A stretch of 64,000 nucleotides of DNA from Burkholderia sp. 9120 (GTDB lineage Bacteria; Pseudomonadota; Gammaproteobacteria; Burkholderiales; Burkholderiaceae), in NCBI RefSeq assembly GCF_000745015.1, contig NZ_JQNA01000002.1, positions 1,488,001-1,552,000 of the forward strand, given 5' to 3'. The translations under genes were made by a program, and so were the position numbers. Below the pieces are notes generated by a model that saw nothing but the letters and a program-made list of their open reading frames with translations, ran no database searches and was not told the origin of the DNA. Of this stretch, positions 54,919 through 64,000 are shown piece after piece (positions within the stretch are counted from its first letter, which is position 1; each line of letters begins with the position of its first letter).

Positions 54919-55881
54919 TTAAAAGTAACCTTGCTTCTTACGCTGTTCCATCGCGGCTTCGGACACCTGGTCGTCCATCCGCGTCGCGCCGCGTTCCGTG
55001 ATTTCGGTCACGGCCGTTTCGGCGATGATCTTCTCGAGATCATCCGCATCGCTTTCCACCGGGCACGTGCAGCTAATATCGCCAACGGTCCGGAAACGCA
55101 CCAGCGCGGTCTCGCTGGTCTCGCCTTCACGCATCGGCGTGAGCGGCGTAACCGGCACGAGCAGACCATTGCGGCGCACGATCTCGCGCTCATGCGCGTA
55201 ATAGATCGACGGCAACTCAAGCTGTTCGCGAGCGATGTACTGCCACACGTCGAGTTCGGTCCAGTTCGAAATCGGAAACACGCGCAGATGTTCGCCGTTA
55301 TGCAGACGCGCGTTATACAGGCTCCACAGTTCCGGGCGTTGCGCCTTCGGATCCCACTGACCGAATTCGTCGCGGAACGAGAAGATGCGTTCTTTCGCAC
55401 GGGCCTTTTCTTCGTCACGGCGCGCGCCGCCGATCAGCGCGGTATAGCCGTGTTCGGCGATAGTCTCGAGCAGCGTCACCGCTTGCGCGGCGTTGCGCGA
55501 ATCCAGTTCGCGGCGCAGACGTACGGTGCCGCGTTTGATCGAATCTTCGACGTGACCCACCACCAGCTCCGCGCCGATCTCTTTCGCGCGGCGATCGCGG
55601 AAGTCGATCACTTCGTCGTAGTTGTGGCCGGTATCGATATGCACAAGCGGGAACGGCAGCACGGTCTTGCGATTCGCGCCGATGCCGAAGGCCTTCAGCG
55701 CCAGATGCAGCACGACGACCGAATCCTTGCCGCCCGAAAACAGCAGCGCGGGCTTACTGCATTCGGCGACCAGTTCGCGCAGGATATGAATCGACTCGGC
55801 TTCGAGCCAATCGAGGTGATCCATCCGGTTTGCCGTATTAGCGAGTGGTGCGTTCACAGTGGAGTCGAGCGTGGTGCTCAT
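54919..55881 (-). CDS. cysD: Sulfate adenylyltransferase subunit 2
   Basis: This is the catalytic subunit transferring AMP to sulfate. It is 320 aa, of the PP-loop ATPase type, with LLFSGGKDSVVVLHLALKAF near residue 50 and PVTPLTPMREGE, FRTVGDISCTCPVESDADD farther on. It is 106 bases downstream of cysH. Confidence 0.98.
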   Translation of the reverse strand: MSTTLDSTVNAPLANTANRMDHLDWLEAESIHILRELVAECSKPALLFSGGKDSVVVLHLALKAFGIGANRKTVLPFPLVHIDTGHNYDEVIDFRDRRAKEIGAELVVGHVEDSIKRGTVRLRRELDSRNAAQAVTLLETIAEHGYTALIGGARRDEEKARAKERIFSFRDEFGQWDPKAQRPELWSLYNARLHNGEHLRVFPISNWTELDVWQYIAREQLELPSIYYAHEREIVRRNGLLVPVTPLTPMREGETSETALVRFRTVGDISCTCPVESDADDLEKIIAETAVTEITERGATRMDDQVSEAAMEQRKKQGYF

Positions 55882-55987
55882 GTTCGGTCCTTCGTTGATT
55901 CGCCCGGCAAGCGGTGGCTTGCCGACGCGGAAGTATTCAAATCAGTATGTGCGGCGTTCAAACCGAAAGCCAAGGTCCATTCAAGAC

Positions 55988-56743
55988 CTAAACTTTCAGG
56001 CCCGATGCACTCTCGCTGCTATTGAACGGAATCGGGGTAATCGTCGTGATATGCAACCCACATTCCTTCGTATCGCGAGATTCCCACCACCAGCGTCCTG
56101 CCCGGCTATCTTCACCGGGACGGATCGCGCGCGTACACGGCTCGCAGCCAATGCTCGGATAGCCGCGCGCATGCAGCGGATTGACCGGCACGTCGAACGC
56201 CTTCAGATAATCCCACACTTCGGTTTCGGTCCAATCGGTAAGCGGATTGAACTTGGCGATGTCGCGCGCGGCGTCGTGCTCTTCCGCGTGCAGTTCGGCA
56301 CGTGTCACCGACTGCTCGCGGCGTTGCCCCGTCACCCACGCGCTGACATCCGACAGCGCGCGATTCAGCGGCTCGACCTTGCGGACTTCGCAGCAGCGCT
56401 TGCGCAAATCGACGCTTTCATAGAACGCGTTCAGGCCGTGCGAGCTGACATATTCGTCAACCGACGCCGCCAGCGGATGAAACTGTTCGATGTCGTAGCC
56501 ATAGCGATCCTTCACGCGATCGAGCATGCCGAGCGTTTCCGCATGCAAACGGCCCGTGTTCAGCGAGAAGATGCCGATCTTCACGCCGCGCGACAGGATC
56601 GCGTGGGTGAGCAGCATGTCTTCCGCCGCGAGGCTGCTGGCGAGCTTCACGTTCTCGTGACGCGCGGCGATCGAATCGAGCAGCGCATCGAGGCGCTCGA
56701 CCTTCGCAGCGAGTTCCGGCGTGAGCGAGGTGGCGATCGTCAT
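55988..56743 (-). CDS. cysH: APS/PAPS reductase
   Basis: It reduces adenylyl sulfate to sulfite. It is 251 aa. Two Cys pairs, RCCEVRK near residue 116 and IGCEPCTR near residue 203, are those of the 4Fe-4S APS-reducing type, in keeping with absence of cysC. A C-terminal Cys in ECGLHI is the redox-active one. The start overlaps the DUF934 stop (ATGA). Confidence 0.97.
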   Translation of the reverse strand: MTIATSLTPELAAKVERLDALLDSIAARHENVKLASSLAAEDMLLTHAILSRGVKIGIFSLNTGRLHAETLGMLDRVKDRYGYDIEQFHPLAASVDEYVSSHGLNAFYESVDLRKRCCEVRKVEPLNRALSDVSAWVTGQRREQSVTRAELHAEEHDAARDIAKFNPLTDWTETEVWDYLKAFDVPVNPLHARGYPSIGCEPCTRAIRPGEDSRAGRWWWESRDTKECGLHITTITPIPFNSSESASGLKV

Positions 56744-57291
56744 GCCGAAGCCTTTTCCGATGCAGCAGCGGCAGCCGCTTCACGACGGCGGAACCACGGC
56801 AACGGGTTATCCACCGCGCCCTGATACTGCACGCTGAATTCGTCGAACGCCTTCAGCGCGTCGTCAAAATCTTTGTCCTCGCGCAGCGCGTAAGCATCGA
56901 AACCGCAGCGAAACATAAACGTAATCTGATCGCGCAGCACGTCGCCGATCGCACGCAGTTCGCCCTTGTAGCCATAACGCTCGCGCAGCAGGCGGCCAAT
57001 GCTGTAACCACGACCGTCGCGGAACACCGGGAAGTCCACGCCGATCAGCGCGATCTTGTCGAAGTCGGCGACGAGATCCGCCGGTTCGCTATCCGGCGCG
57101 AGCCACACGCCGATTTCGGCGGCGCCGCGCGAAGCGGCAAGCGCATCGCGTTCAGCCTGCCACAACGCGAGCGGCACCAGCACCTTGCCCGCGGGCAAGT
57201 CGTTCACGGCCGGCAGCGAGCCGTCTTCGGCGGGACGCACGAGCGTCCAGTCATCGTTGACGATCGCGCGATTCTTGATGATAGAAGCCAT
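56740..57291 (-). CDS. DUF934 protein of the cys operon
   Basis: This 183-aa protein belongs to the DUF934 family found between cysI and cysH in many proteobacteria. ATG 57291 gives MASIIKNRAIVNDDW. The conserved part is DFPVFRDGRGYSIGRLLRER and RAIGDVLRDQITFMFRCGFD. A role in assimilatory sulfite/APS reduction is inferred from position only. It lies 22 bases after cysI and overlaps cysH. Confidence 0.92.
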   Translation of the reverse strand: MASIIKNRAIVNDDWTLVRPAEDGSLPAVNDLPAGKVLVPLALWQAERDALAASRGAAEIGVWLAPDSEPADLVADFDKIALIGVDFPVFRDGRGYSIGRLLRERYGYKGELRAIGDVLRDQITFMFRCGFDAYALREDKDFDDALKAFDEFSVQYQGAVDNPLPWFRRREAAAAAASEKASA

Positions 57292-57313
57292 CTGTTCAGT
57301 ATCCTTGTCGCGG

Positions 57314-58993
57314 TTACGCGTGAGCCGGTTGACGCGAGGCGTACACACGTTCCTTGAACGGAGCCATGCCGATGCGGTTATACGTTTCGATGAAGCGCTC
57401 GCCTTCGTGGCGATTTTCGACAAACGTATCGATCACTTTGCTCATCACGTCCGGCATTTCTTCCGCAGAGAACGACGGGCCGATCACGCGGCCGAGGTTC
57501 GCGCCGTTCGCACCCGATCCCTGCTCGCCGCCGAGCGTCACCTGATACCACTCCGAGCCGTCCTTATCGACGCCCAGAATGCCGATGTTGCCGACGTGGT
57601 GGTGACCGCACGCATTGATACAACCCGAGATATTCAGCGACACGTCGCCGAGGTCGTACACGTAGTCGAGATCGTTGAAGCGCTCCTGGATCGCCAGCGC
57701 GATCGGAATCGACTTCGCATTCGCGAGCGAGCAGAAATCGCCGCCCGGGCACGCGATGATATCGGTCAGCAACCCGATATTCGGCGTCGCGAAACCCTGC
57801 GCCTTGGCCTTTTCCCACAGCGCGAACAGATCGCGCTTCTTGACGTTCGCGAGAATCAGATTCTGTTCGTGCGACACGCGAATCTCGCCGAGCGAATACT
57901 CGTCGGCCCAATCGGCGACGGCTTCCATCTGCGCATCCGTCGCATCGCCCGGGGCGATGGTGGTCGGCTTCAGCGACAGCGTCACCGACGAATAGCCCGA
58001 CACCTTATGCGGACGCACATTACGCTCGACCCAACGGGCGAACGCACGGTTTTCCAGCAGATGCTTTTCGAACGAAGCGTCGGTATCGGCCAGTTTTTCG
58101 TACACCGGCGGCTGGAAGTACTGCGACACGCGATCCACTTCGGCTTGCGTGAGCGTCGCCGGACCGTCCTTCAGGTGCTGCCATTCTTCTTCGACCTGCG
58201 CCGAGAATTTCTCCGGGCTCAATGCCTTCACGAGAATCTTGATCCGCGCTTTGTAGATGTTGTCGCGGCGACCGTAGCGGTTATACACGCGCAGCACGGC
58301 TTCGCAGTACGACAGCAGGTGTTGCCACGGCAAGTCTTTGCGGATGATCGCGCCGATGATCGGCGTGCGGCCCATGCCGCCGCCGGCCAGAATGTCGGCC
58401 ACCAGTTCGCCCTGCTCGTTCTTCTTCAGATACACGCCCATGTCGTGAATCTGCACGGCAGCGCGGTCTTCTTTCGAACCCGACACGGCGATCTTGAACT
58501 TGCGCGGCAGCCACGCGAATTCCGGGTGGAACGTCGACCATTGACGCAGGATTTCCGCCCACGGCCGCGGATCGACCATTTCGTCCGGCGCGACGCCGGC
58601 GAACTGGTCCGCGGTGATGTTGCGGATGCAATTGCCCGAGGTCTGGATGCCGTGCATCTGCACCGCGGCGAGCTTGCGCAGGATTTCCGGCGTTTCTTCG
58701 AGCTGGATCCAGTTGTACTGGATGTTCGAGCGCGTCGAGAAATGGCCGTAACCGCGGTCGTGTTCGCGTGCGATCTGCGCGAGCACGCGCATCTGGTCGC
58801 TGCGCAGGTTGCCGTAAGGAATCGCGATGCGGTGCATGTACGCGTGGCGCTGCATGTACAGGCCATTCTGCAGACGCAGCGGACGAAACTCCTCTTCGCT
58901 CAATTCGCCCGACAAGCGGCGGCGAACCTGATCGGCGTACTGCGCGACGCGTTCATCGACGATGGTCTGGTCGTACTGATCGTATTGGTACAT
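57314..58993 (-). CDS. cysI: Assimilatory sulfite reductase, siroheme/4Fe-4S subunit
   Basis: It reduces sulfite to sulfide (559 aa). ATG 58993 begins MYQYDQYDQ. Siroheme and cluster Cys motifs are ACPGGDFCSLANAKS (Cx5C) and SGCINACGHHHVGN (Cx3C), with duplicated ferredoxin-like repeats before them. No cysJ flavoprotein is adjacent, so the electron donor may be ferredoxin or encoded elsewhere. First gene of the operon, divergent from cysB. Confidence 0.95.
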   Translation of the reverse strand: MYQYDQYDQTIVDERVAQYADQVRRRLSGELSEEEFRPLRLQNGLYMQRHAYMHRIAIPYGNLRSDQMRVLAQIAREHDRGYGHFSTRSNIQYNWIQLEETPEILRKLAAVQMHGIQTSGNCIRNITADQFAGVAPDEMVDPRPWAEILRQWSTFHPEFAWLPRKFKIAVSGSKEDRAAVQIHDMGVYLKKNEQGELVADILAGGGMGRTPIIGAIIRKDLPWQHLLSYCEAVLRVYNRYGRRDNIYKARIKILVKALSPEKFSAQVEEEWQHLKDGPATLTQAEVDRVSQYFQPPVYEKLADTDASFEKHLLENRAFARWVERNVRPHKVSGYSSVTLSLKPTTIAPGDATDAQMEAVADWADEYSLGEIRVSHEQNLILANVKKRDLFALWEKAKAQGFATPNIGLLTDIIACPGGDFCSLANAKSIPIALAIQERFNDLDYVYDLGDVSLNISGCINACGHHHVGNIGILGVDKDGSEWYQVTLGGEQGSGANGANLGRVIGPSFSAEEMPDVMSKVIDTFVENRHEGERFIETYNRIGMAPFKERVYASRQPAHA

Positions 58994-59230
58994 TCGGGGA
59001 CCCCAATTTTTTGCGTGACACACACAGCGGTCCGGCGGCCGGCGATCCGGTTCCGCTGCGCCTTGAATACCTGGTGTTAGTCAGCTGCTGCAAACGAGCG
59101 TTTAGACCCATCTCTCATTTGCTTATGACAAATACAGATATCCATATTGAAAAAGATGGACAGATCGTAATAAACTCGCCTTATATTTCAAACGACTAAA
59201 AAATTACTTTGATATGCGGAGAGGTTATAT
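58994..59230. promoter_or_regulatory. AT-rich divergent region between cysI and cysB
   Basis: About 59105-59230 is strikingly AT-rich, with AAATACAGATATCCATATTG and TATATTTCAAACGAC. In this family the region would hold the CysB binding sites and both promoters. I cannot mark a CysB box exactly. Confidence 0.55.
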
Positions 59231-60172
59231 ATGAACCTGCACCAATTCCGCTTCGTCCGCGAGGCCGTGCGGCAGAATTTCAACCTGACGGAAGCGGCCA
59301 AGGCGCTGTTCACCAGCCAGCCGGGCGTTTCCAAGGCGATCATCGAGCTGGAAGACGAACTGGGCGTCGAGATCTTCACGCGGCACGGCAAGCGGGTACG
59401 CTCGCTGACCGAGCCGGGGCGCATCATTTTGCAGTCAGTCGAGAAGATCCTGCAGGAAGTGGAGAGTCTCAAGCGGGTCGGTAAAGATTACGCGGCGCAG
59501 GATCAGGGCAATCTGGTCATTGCCGCGACCCACACGCAGGCGCGCTATTCGCTGCCAGCGGCAATCGCCGAGTTCAAAAAGCGTTTCCCGAAGGTTCACC
59601 TTTCGATTCTGCAAGGCAGCCCGACCCAGGTTGCCGAAATGGTGATCCACGATCAGGCCGACCTGGCGATCGCCACCGAAGCCATCGCCAACTATAAGGA
59701 GCTGGTGTCGCTGCCCTGCTTCCAGTGGCATCACGTCGCGGTGATGCAGCCGGATCATCCCCTACTCGACCGAAAACTTTTGTCGCTGGATGATCTGACC
59801 CAGTATCCGCTGATCACCTACGACAACGCGTTCGCCGGCCGCACCAAGATCAACGAGGCGTTCCGCCTGCGCGGGCTGCACCCGGACATCGTGCTGGAGG
59901 CGATCGACGCCGACGTGATCAAGACCTACGTGGAGTTGGGTCTGGGCGTCGGCATCATGGCGGATATCGCGTTCAACGCCGAACGCGACCGTCATTTGCG
60001 CGCCATGCCGGTCGGCCACCTGTTCGGCAGCAACGTGACGCGGGTCGCGCTGAAAAACGGCGCGTATCTGCGCAGCTATGTGTACACGCTCGTCGAGCTG
60101 TTGTCGCCGAGCATGAATCGCAAGCTGATCGAACAGGCGCTGAAGGGCGAACACGAAACCTACGAACTTTGA
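59231..60172 (+). CDS. cysB: Cys regulon LysR regulator CysB
   Basis: This LysR activator of sulfur assimilation responds to acetylserine. It is 313 aa. NLTEAAKALFTSQPGVSKAI is the CysB-type helix-turn-helix, and IAATHTQARYSLPAAIAEF and the effector pocket follow. It is divergent from cysI, its likely target, with an AT-rich promoter between. Confidence 0.95.
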   Translation: MNLHQFRFVREAVRQNFNLTEAAKALFTSQPGVSKAIIELEDELGVEIFTRHGKRVRSLTEPGRIILQSVEKILQEVESLKRVGKDYAAQDQGNLVIAATHTQARYSLPAAIAEFKKRFPKVHLSILQGSPTQVAEMVIHDQADLAIATEAIANYKELVSLPCFQWHHVAVMQPDHPLLDRKLLSLDDLTQYPLITYDNAFAGRTKINEAFRLRGLHPDIVLEAIDADVIKTYVELGLGVGIMADIAFNAERDRHLRAMPVGHLFGSNVTRVALKNGAYLRSYVYTLVELLSPSMNRKLIEQALKGEHETYEL

Positions 60173-60218
60173 CCGCAGTATTTGACAGCAGCACGCTTCC
60201 CGCTACGGAGACCTCTCG

Positions 60219-61388
60219 ATGACGTCGTATCAGTCGCATAAAAACAGCATTCGCGGCCTGGCCGCCCTCGGCGCGCTGCTGCTCGCCACCGCCGCGCACG
60301 CCGACATCAAGGTCGGCATCGATCTGTCGAGCACCGGCCCGGCCGCCGTGATCGGCATCACGAGCAAGAACGCGATGCTGATGTGGCCGGCCACGATCGC
60401 CGGCCAGAAAGCCGACTACATCTTCCTCGACGACGGCTCCGATCCGGGCGCCGCGGTGCGCAATATCCACAAGCTGATCAATGAGGACCACGTCGACGTC
60501 ATCGTCGGCCCGAACATCACGCCGGCGGCAATGGCGGCGCTTGATCCGGTCGCCGAAAGCCAAACGCCGATGATCACGCTGATCGGCTCGGCCAGCGTCG
60601 TCGAGCCGCAGGAAGGCAAGAAGGTGTGGGCCTACAAGATGGCGCAGACCGATAGCGCGATGGCCGACGTGATGACACGCTACATGTCGAACCACAACGT
60701 GAAGACGGTGGGCTTCATCGGTTTCGCGGATGGTTACGGCGAAAGCTGGCTCAACGAGTTCAGCAAGTTCGCGGCCTTGCGTCACATCCAACTGGTCGCC
60801 ACCGAGCGCTATAACCGCACCGATGCCAGCGTTACCGGCCAGATTCTGAAGCTGATGGCCGCCAAACCGGACGCGATCCTGATCGCCGGCGCGGGCACGC
60901 CGACCGTGTTGCCGGAGCGCACGCTGATCGAACGCGGCTTTAAAGGCCCGATCTATCAGACACACGGCATCGCCACGCCGGAGTTCATCAAGCTCGGCGG
61001 CAAGGATGTAGAAGGCACGCTGTTCCCGACCCAGCCGGTCGTGGTGGCGCGCACGCTGCCGGCCGATCATCCGGCGAAGAAAGCGGCGCTCGCGTTCACC
61101 AACGAATATGAAGCGAAGTACGGCGCGGGCAGCGTGACGCAGTTCGCGGGCGACGCGGCCGGTGTTTATCCGCGCCTGCAGGATGCCGTGGCGCGTGCGT
61201 TGAAGACGGCGCAGCCGGGCACCCCGGCGTTTCGCGCCGCGTTGCGCGACGAGCTGGAGCACGCGCATGAGCTGGTCGTGCCGAACGGCGTGGTCAATAC
61301 GAGCCCGAAGGATCATGTGGGTTTGGATCAGCGCGCGAGCGTGATGGGCATCATTAAAAACGGCAAGTTTGTCTACCTGAGTCAGTGA
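60219..61388 (+). CDS. Periplasmic amino-acid-type ABC binding protein (LivJ family)
   Basis: This is a type I periplasmic binding protein (389 aa). A signal peptide (cleaved after AAHA, near residue 29) is followed by DIKVGIDLSSTGPAAVIGI, VIVGPNITPAAMAAL and GFADGYGESWLNEF, typical of the branched-chain and aromatic amino-acid group. No permease or ATPase genes adjoin, so its transporter is elsewhere. It lies 46 bases after cysB, perhaps read through, but a sulfur-related role is only a guess. Confidence 0.9.
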   Translation: MTSYQSHKNSIRGLAALGALLLATAAHADIKVGIDLSSTGPAAVIGITSKNAMLMWPATIAGQKADYIFLDDGSDPGAAVRNIHKLINEDHVDVIVGPNITPAAMAALDPVAESQTPMITLIGSASVVEPQEGKKVWAYKMAQTDSAMADVMTRYMSNHNVKTVGFIGFADGYGESWLNEFSKFAALRHIQLVATERYNRTDASVTGQILKLMAAKPDAILIAGAGTPTVLPERTLIERGFKGPIYQTHGIATPEFIKLGGKDVEGTLFPTQPVVVARTLPADHPAKKAALAFTNEYEAKYGAGSVTQFAGDAAGVYPRLQDAVARALKTAQPGTPAFRAALRDELEHAHELVVPNGVVNTSPKDHVGLDQRASVMGIIKNGKFVYLSQ

Positions 61389-61423
61389 GTGACTGGGTGA
61401 ATGACTTCGTGAGCGGCTGAGCC

Positions 61424-61456
61424 GCGGAACCCGCCGTTATGCGCGGCGAGTTCCGC
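61424..61456 (+). terminator. Hairpin after the binding-protein gene
   Basis: GCGGAAC/GTTCCGC with inner GCCG/CGGC. There is no T-run. The 304-base gap to the efflux gene holds no supported gene. Confidence 0.5.
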
Positions 61457-61692
61457 ACCGCTCAACGCCGCGCACGGCGCGGCGGCCGCCTTCCGGCCGC
61501 TGCGCCTGCCCGCTATTCGCGCACCCCGTTCGGGAGGCGCATCGCACCCACGCTGCGTGTACCATGCTGACGGCCAGCTTGCGATGAACGCGGGCTCAGG
61601 CTAATTCGCCGATTCCGTGCGAGCGCGCGGCGCCTCGTGACCATGAGGCCGCTAGCGCGCCCGCCAGTGCCGTGAAGTCCGTCAGACCGCGC

Positions 61693-62886
61693 ATGCTAAA
61701 AACCAGAAAACGTATCGTCATCGCCGCCGTTGTCGTCATCGTGATCCTCGCTATCGCGATCGCCCAGGCTATCAGGAAGCGCAGCGCACCCGCTGCCGCC
61801 ACGGAAACCGTCTCTTCGATCGTCGAATTCGCACCCGACGATCTCACCACGGTCAGCCGTCGCACCCTCTCGGAAACCTTGCCGCTGACCGGCTCGCTGC
61901 GCGCGATCACGCAGGCCGCGGTCAAATCGAAAGTGGCCGGCTCGGCGCTCGACGTCGCGGTGCGCGAGGGCGACACGGTCAAGACCGGTCAGATTCTCGC
62001 CAGGATCGACGCCCGCGATTACGTGGCCCGCGCCGAACAAAGCCGCGGCCAGATGGCGGCCATGGCCGGTCAACTCGATATCGCCAAACAGACACTCGAC
62101 AACAACCGCGTGCTGGTCGAAAAAGGCTTCATTTCGAAGAACGCGTTCGACACCGCGCAAAGCCAGTACGAAATCGCCCGCGCGAATCTGGATGCGGCGC
62201 GAGCGGCGCTGGCGTCGTCGAATCTGTCGCTCGACGATACGCTCGTGCGCTCGCCGCTCGATGGACAAATCGCCACGCGCTCGGTCGAGCCCGGCGAAAA
62301 AGTCGCCGTCGACGCCAAGCTGTTCGACGTGGTCGATCTGCGCACGCTCGAACTGGAAGCGCCGGTGCCGGTCGGCGAGATCGGCCGCGTGCGGATCGGC
62401 CAGCCGGTGAGTATCGCGTTCGACGGTATCGATACGCCGGTGCAAGGCGCGATCACGCGGATCAACCCCGCCGCGCAGCCAGGGTCGCGGTCGATCATGG
62501 TGTACGTGCAGGTCGCCAATCCGGCCGGCACGTTGCGGGTGGGCATGTTCGGCACGGGCACGATCGCGGTGGGCAGTCGGCAGAACGTGCTGGTGGTGCC
62601 CGCCACTGCGGTGCGTACCGACGGCGCGCGCCACAGCGTGTATGCGCTGGTCGGCGGCAAGCTGGTCGAGCAGCCGGTGCAAACCGGCGCGACCGGCGAC
62701 GCCGACGGCGACTCGTGGACCGAAATCACCAGCGGACCGTTGAACGTCGGCGAGCGGATCGTGAAGAACAATCTCGGCTCGTTGCGGATCGGCAGTACGG
62801 TGCATGTGGTGCAGCCTGCTTCATCGGCCTCTGCGGCCTCGGCTTCATCGGCGCAGGCCGCATCGCCGGCCGCCGGCCAGCACTGA
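61693..62886 (+). CDS. RND efflux periplasmic adaptor (membrane fusion protein)
   Basis: This is the adaptor of a tripartite efflux pump (397 aa from ATG 61693; a GTG at 61672 would add seven residues). An N-terminal membrane anchor (residues about 6-24) precedes the lipoyl halves, KVAGSALDVAVREGDTVKTG and LVRSPLDGQIATRSVEPGE. A helical hairpin lies between and beta-barrel domains after. The Ala/Ser-rich tail is disordered. The pump gene follows 15 bases on. Confidence 0.93.
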   Translation: MLKTRKRIVIAAVVVIVILAIAIAQAIRKRSAPAAATETVSSIVEFAPDDLTTVSRRTLSETLPLTGSLRAITQAAVKSKVAGSALDVAVREGDTVKTGQILARIDARDYVARAEQSRGQMAAMAGQLDIAKQTLDNNRVLVEKGFISKNAFDTAQSQYEIARANLDAARAALASSNLSLDDTLVRSPLDGQIATRSVEPGEKVAVDAKLFDVVDLRTLELEAPVPVGEIGRVRIGQPVSIAFDGIDTPVQGAITRINPAAQPGSRSIMVYVQVANPAGTLRVGMFGTGTIAVGSRQNVLVVPATAVRTDGARHSVYALVGGKLVEQPVQTGATGDADGDSWTEITSGPLNVGERIVKNNLGSLRIGSTVHVVQPASSASAASASSAQAASPAAGQH

Positions 62887-62901
62887 CCGGAGCCCGCGCC
62901 T

Positions 62902-64000
62902 ATGTGGTTCACCCGCATCAGCATCGGCAACCCGGTGCTCGCCACGATGATGATGATGGCGCTGCTCGTCATCGGTCTGTTCTCTTATCAGCGGCTGAAG
63001 GTCGATCAGTTTCCCGACATCACGTTTCCGATCGTGGTCGTGCAGACCGCGTATCCGGGCGCGTCACCGGAATCGGTCGAGTCCGACGTCACGCGCAAGA
63101 TCGAGGAAGCAGTCAACACGATCAGCGGCATCGACGAAATCACGTCGCGCTCCTACGACGCGCAGTCGGTCGTGATCGTGCAATTCGATCTGGCGGTTGA
63201 CGCGGTGCAGGCCGCGCAAGACGTGCGCGACAAGATCGCGCTGATCCGCCCCGATCTGCGCGACGGCGTGAAGGACCCGCGCGTGTTGCGCTACGACCCG
63301 GCGGATACGCCGATCGTCACGGTCGCGGTATCGAACGCGCCGGGCGCCACGCTGTCCACGCGCGACCTCACCACCGTCGCCGATCAGATCGTGCGCAAGC
63401 GGCTCGAAACCGTACGCGGCGTCGGCTCGGTCTCGCTGGTGGGCGGCGTGAAGCGCCAGGTGCAGATCGACGTGAAGCCGGAAAAACTGCAGGCGCTGTC
63501 GATCGGCGTCGATCAGGTGATCCGCGCGGTGCAGAACGAAAATCAGGAGATTCCGGCCGGCCCGCTCACATCGAGCCATATCGAACAGACCGTGCAGATC
63601 AAAGGCCGCTTCGATAAACCGGACGACTTCAAGCGCATCATCATCGCGCGACGCGGCGCGCAGTCCGCGATTCCGACCGCGAGTTCGGCGACGCAGCCGG
63701 TCACGCTCGACCAGGTCGCCGACGTGGTGGACGGCCAGCAGGAACCGGACAGCACCGCGCTATTGAACGGCCAGCGCGCGTTGTTCGTGTCGATCATCAA
63801 GGCCCAGGGCGAAAACACGGTCGACGTCGCGCATGGCGTGCGTGACGAAGTCGCGCGTCTGCAGCCGCTGCTGCCGCCCGGCGTCAAGCTCGATGTCACC
63901 GACGATTCGTCGATCGAGATCGAAGACAGCGTCAACGAAGTGAAACGCACCCTGCTCGAAGGTGCATTGCTCACCGTGCTGATCGTGTTCCTGTTCCTCG
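62902..64000 (+). CDS. RND efflux pump permease, 5' part (cut by the window end)
   Basis: This is the start of an AcrB-type (HAE-1) inner-membrane proton/drug antiporter; 366 codons are visible without a stop. MWFTRISIGNPVLATMM is the usual N-terminus and first helix, then PDITFPIVVVQTAYPGASPE (PN1 subdomain). A second membrane segment begins at the window edge (LLTVLIVFLFL). Substrate unknown. Confidence 0.95.
   Translation, partial: MWFTRISIGNPVLATMMMMALLVIGLFSYQRLKVDQFPDITFPIVVVQTAYPGASPESVESDVTRKIEEAVNTISGIDEITSRSYDAQSVVIVQFDLAVDAVQAAQDVRDKIALIRPDLRDGVKDPRVLRYDPADTPIVTVAVSNAPGATLSTRDLTTVADQIVRKRLETVRGVGSVSLVGGVKRQVQIDVKPEKLQALSIGVDQVIRAVQNENQEIPAGPLTSSHIEQTVQIKGRFDKPDDFKRIIIARRGAQSAIPTASSATQPVTLDQVADVVDGQQEPDSTALLNGQRALFVSIIKAQGENTVDVAHGVRDEVARLQPLLPPGVKLDVTDDSSIEIEDSVNEVKRTLLEGALLTVLIVFLFL

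Overview
The window is from a high-GC betaproteobacterium of the Burkholderia/Paraburkholderia type. This rests on gene content and order: metG-tamBA-scpA-panCD, zapA followed by 6S RNA, the cysI-DUF934-cysHDN-cobA operon beside cysB, and lptFG back to back with pepA and holC. DUF2486 and DUF3460 proteins of the kind seen in Burkholderiaceae agree. No search was possible, so genus is an inference.

Layout. 1-2.6 kb: an accessory patch with a C4-like structured RNA, a small unknown gene and a dispersed repeat. The repeat is split by a complete IS4-type insertion sequence with a 10-bp target duplication. 2.7-13 kb: bestrophin-like channel, LprI-like protein, amino-acid decarboxylase, dcd, a SodC-like lipoprotein, apbC, an OmpA-type lipoprotein and metG. 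13-24 kb: tamB/tamA, scpA, panC, panD, a ParA-like ATPase, a hotdog thioesterase and DoxX. 24-34 kb: late cobalamin synthesis and uptake (cobQ; cobU-cbiB-cobD-btuF; btuC-btuD-cobT-cobS-cobC), with what looks like a decayed cobalamin riboswitch upstream of btuC. 34-41 kb: zapB-like/zapA, 6S RNA, EVE, SIMPL, lgt, a LysR regulator and ilvD. 41-44 kb: a 967-residue protein that appears to join a papain-like (YopT-type) cysteine peptidase to a cholera-toxin/LT-A-like ADP-ribosyltransferase. 44-50.4 kb: cytochrome c, DUF2486, holC, pepA, lptF, lptG and cbiX. 50.5-52.7 kb: a second accessory patch of the same kind as the first, with four 137-bp tandem units, a second C4-like RNA, a frameshifted paralogue of the first small gene, and an inverted copy of the repeat module. 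52.7-60 kb: assimilatory sulfate reduction and its regulator CysB. 60-64 kb: a periplasmic amino-acid-type binding protein and an RND efflux pair cut by the window end.

How the genes work together. CysD/CysN make APS, CysH reduces it to sulfite and CysI reduces sulfite to sulfide. CobA makes precorrin-2 and CbiX can insert the metal into sirohydrochlorin, so both sides of the 50.5-52.7 kb patch carry tetrapyrrole genes that feed CysI. The cob genes cover corrinoid amidation, the aminopropanol arm, the lower ligand and final assembly, and BtuF/BtuC/BtuD import corrinoids.

The two most unusual things are the peptidase-ADP-ribosyltransferase protein, which has no secretion or immunity gene next to it, and the duplicated C4-RNA/small-gene/repeat element, whose RNA hairpin shows compensatory base changes between the two copies.
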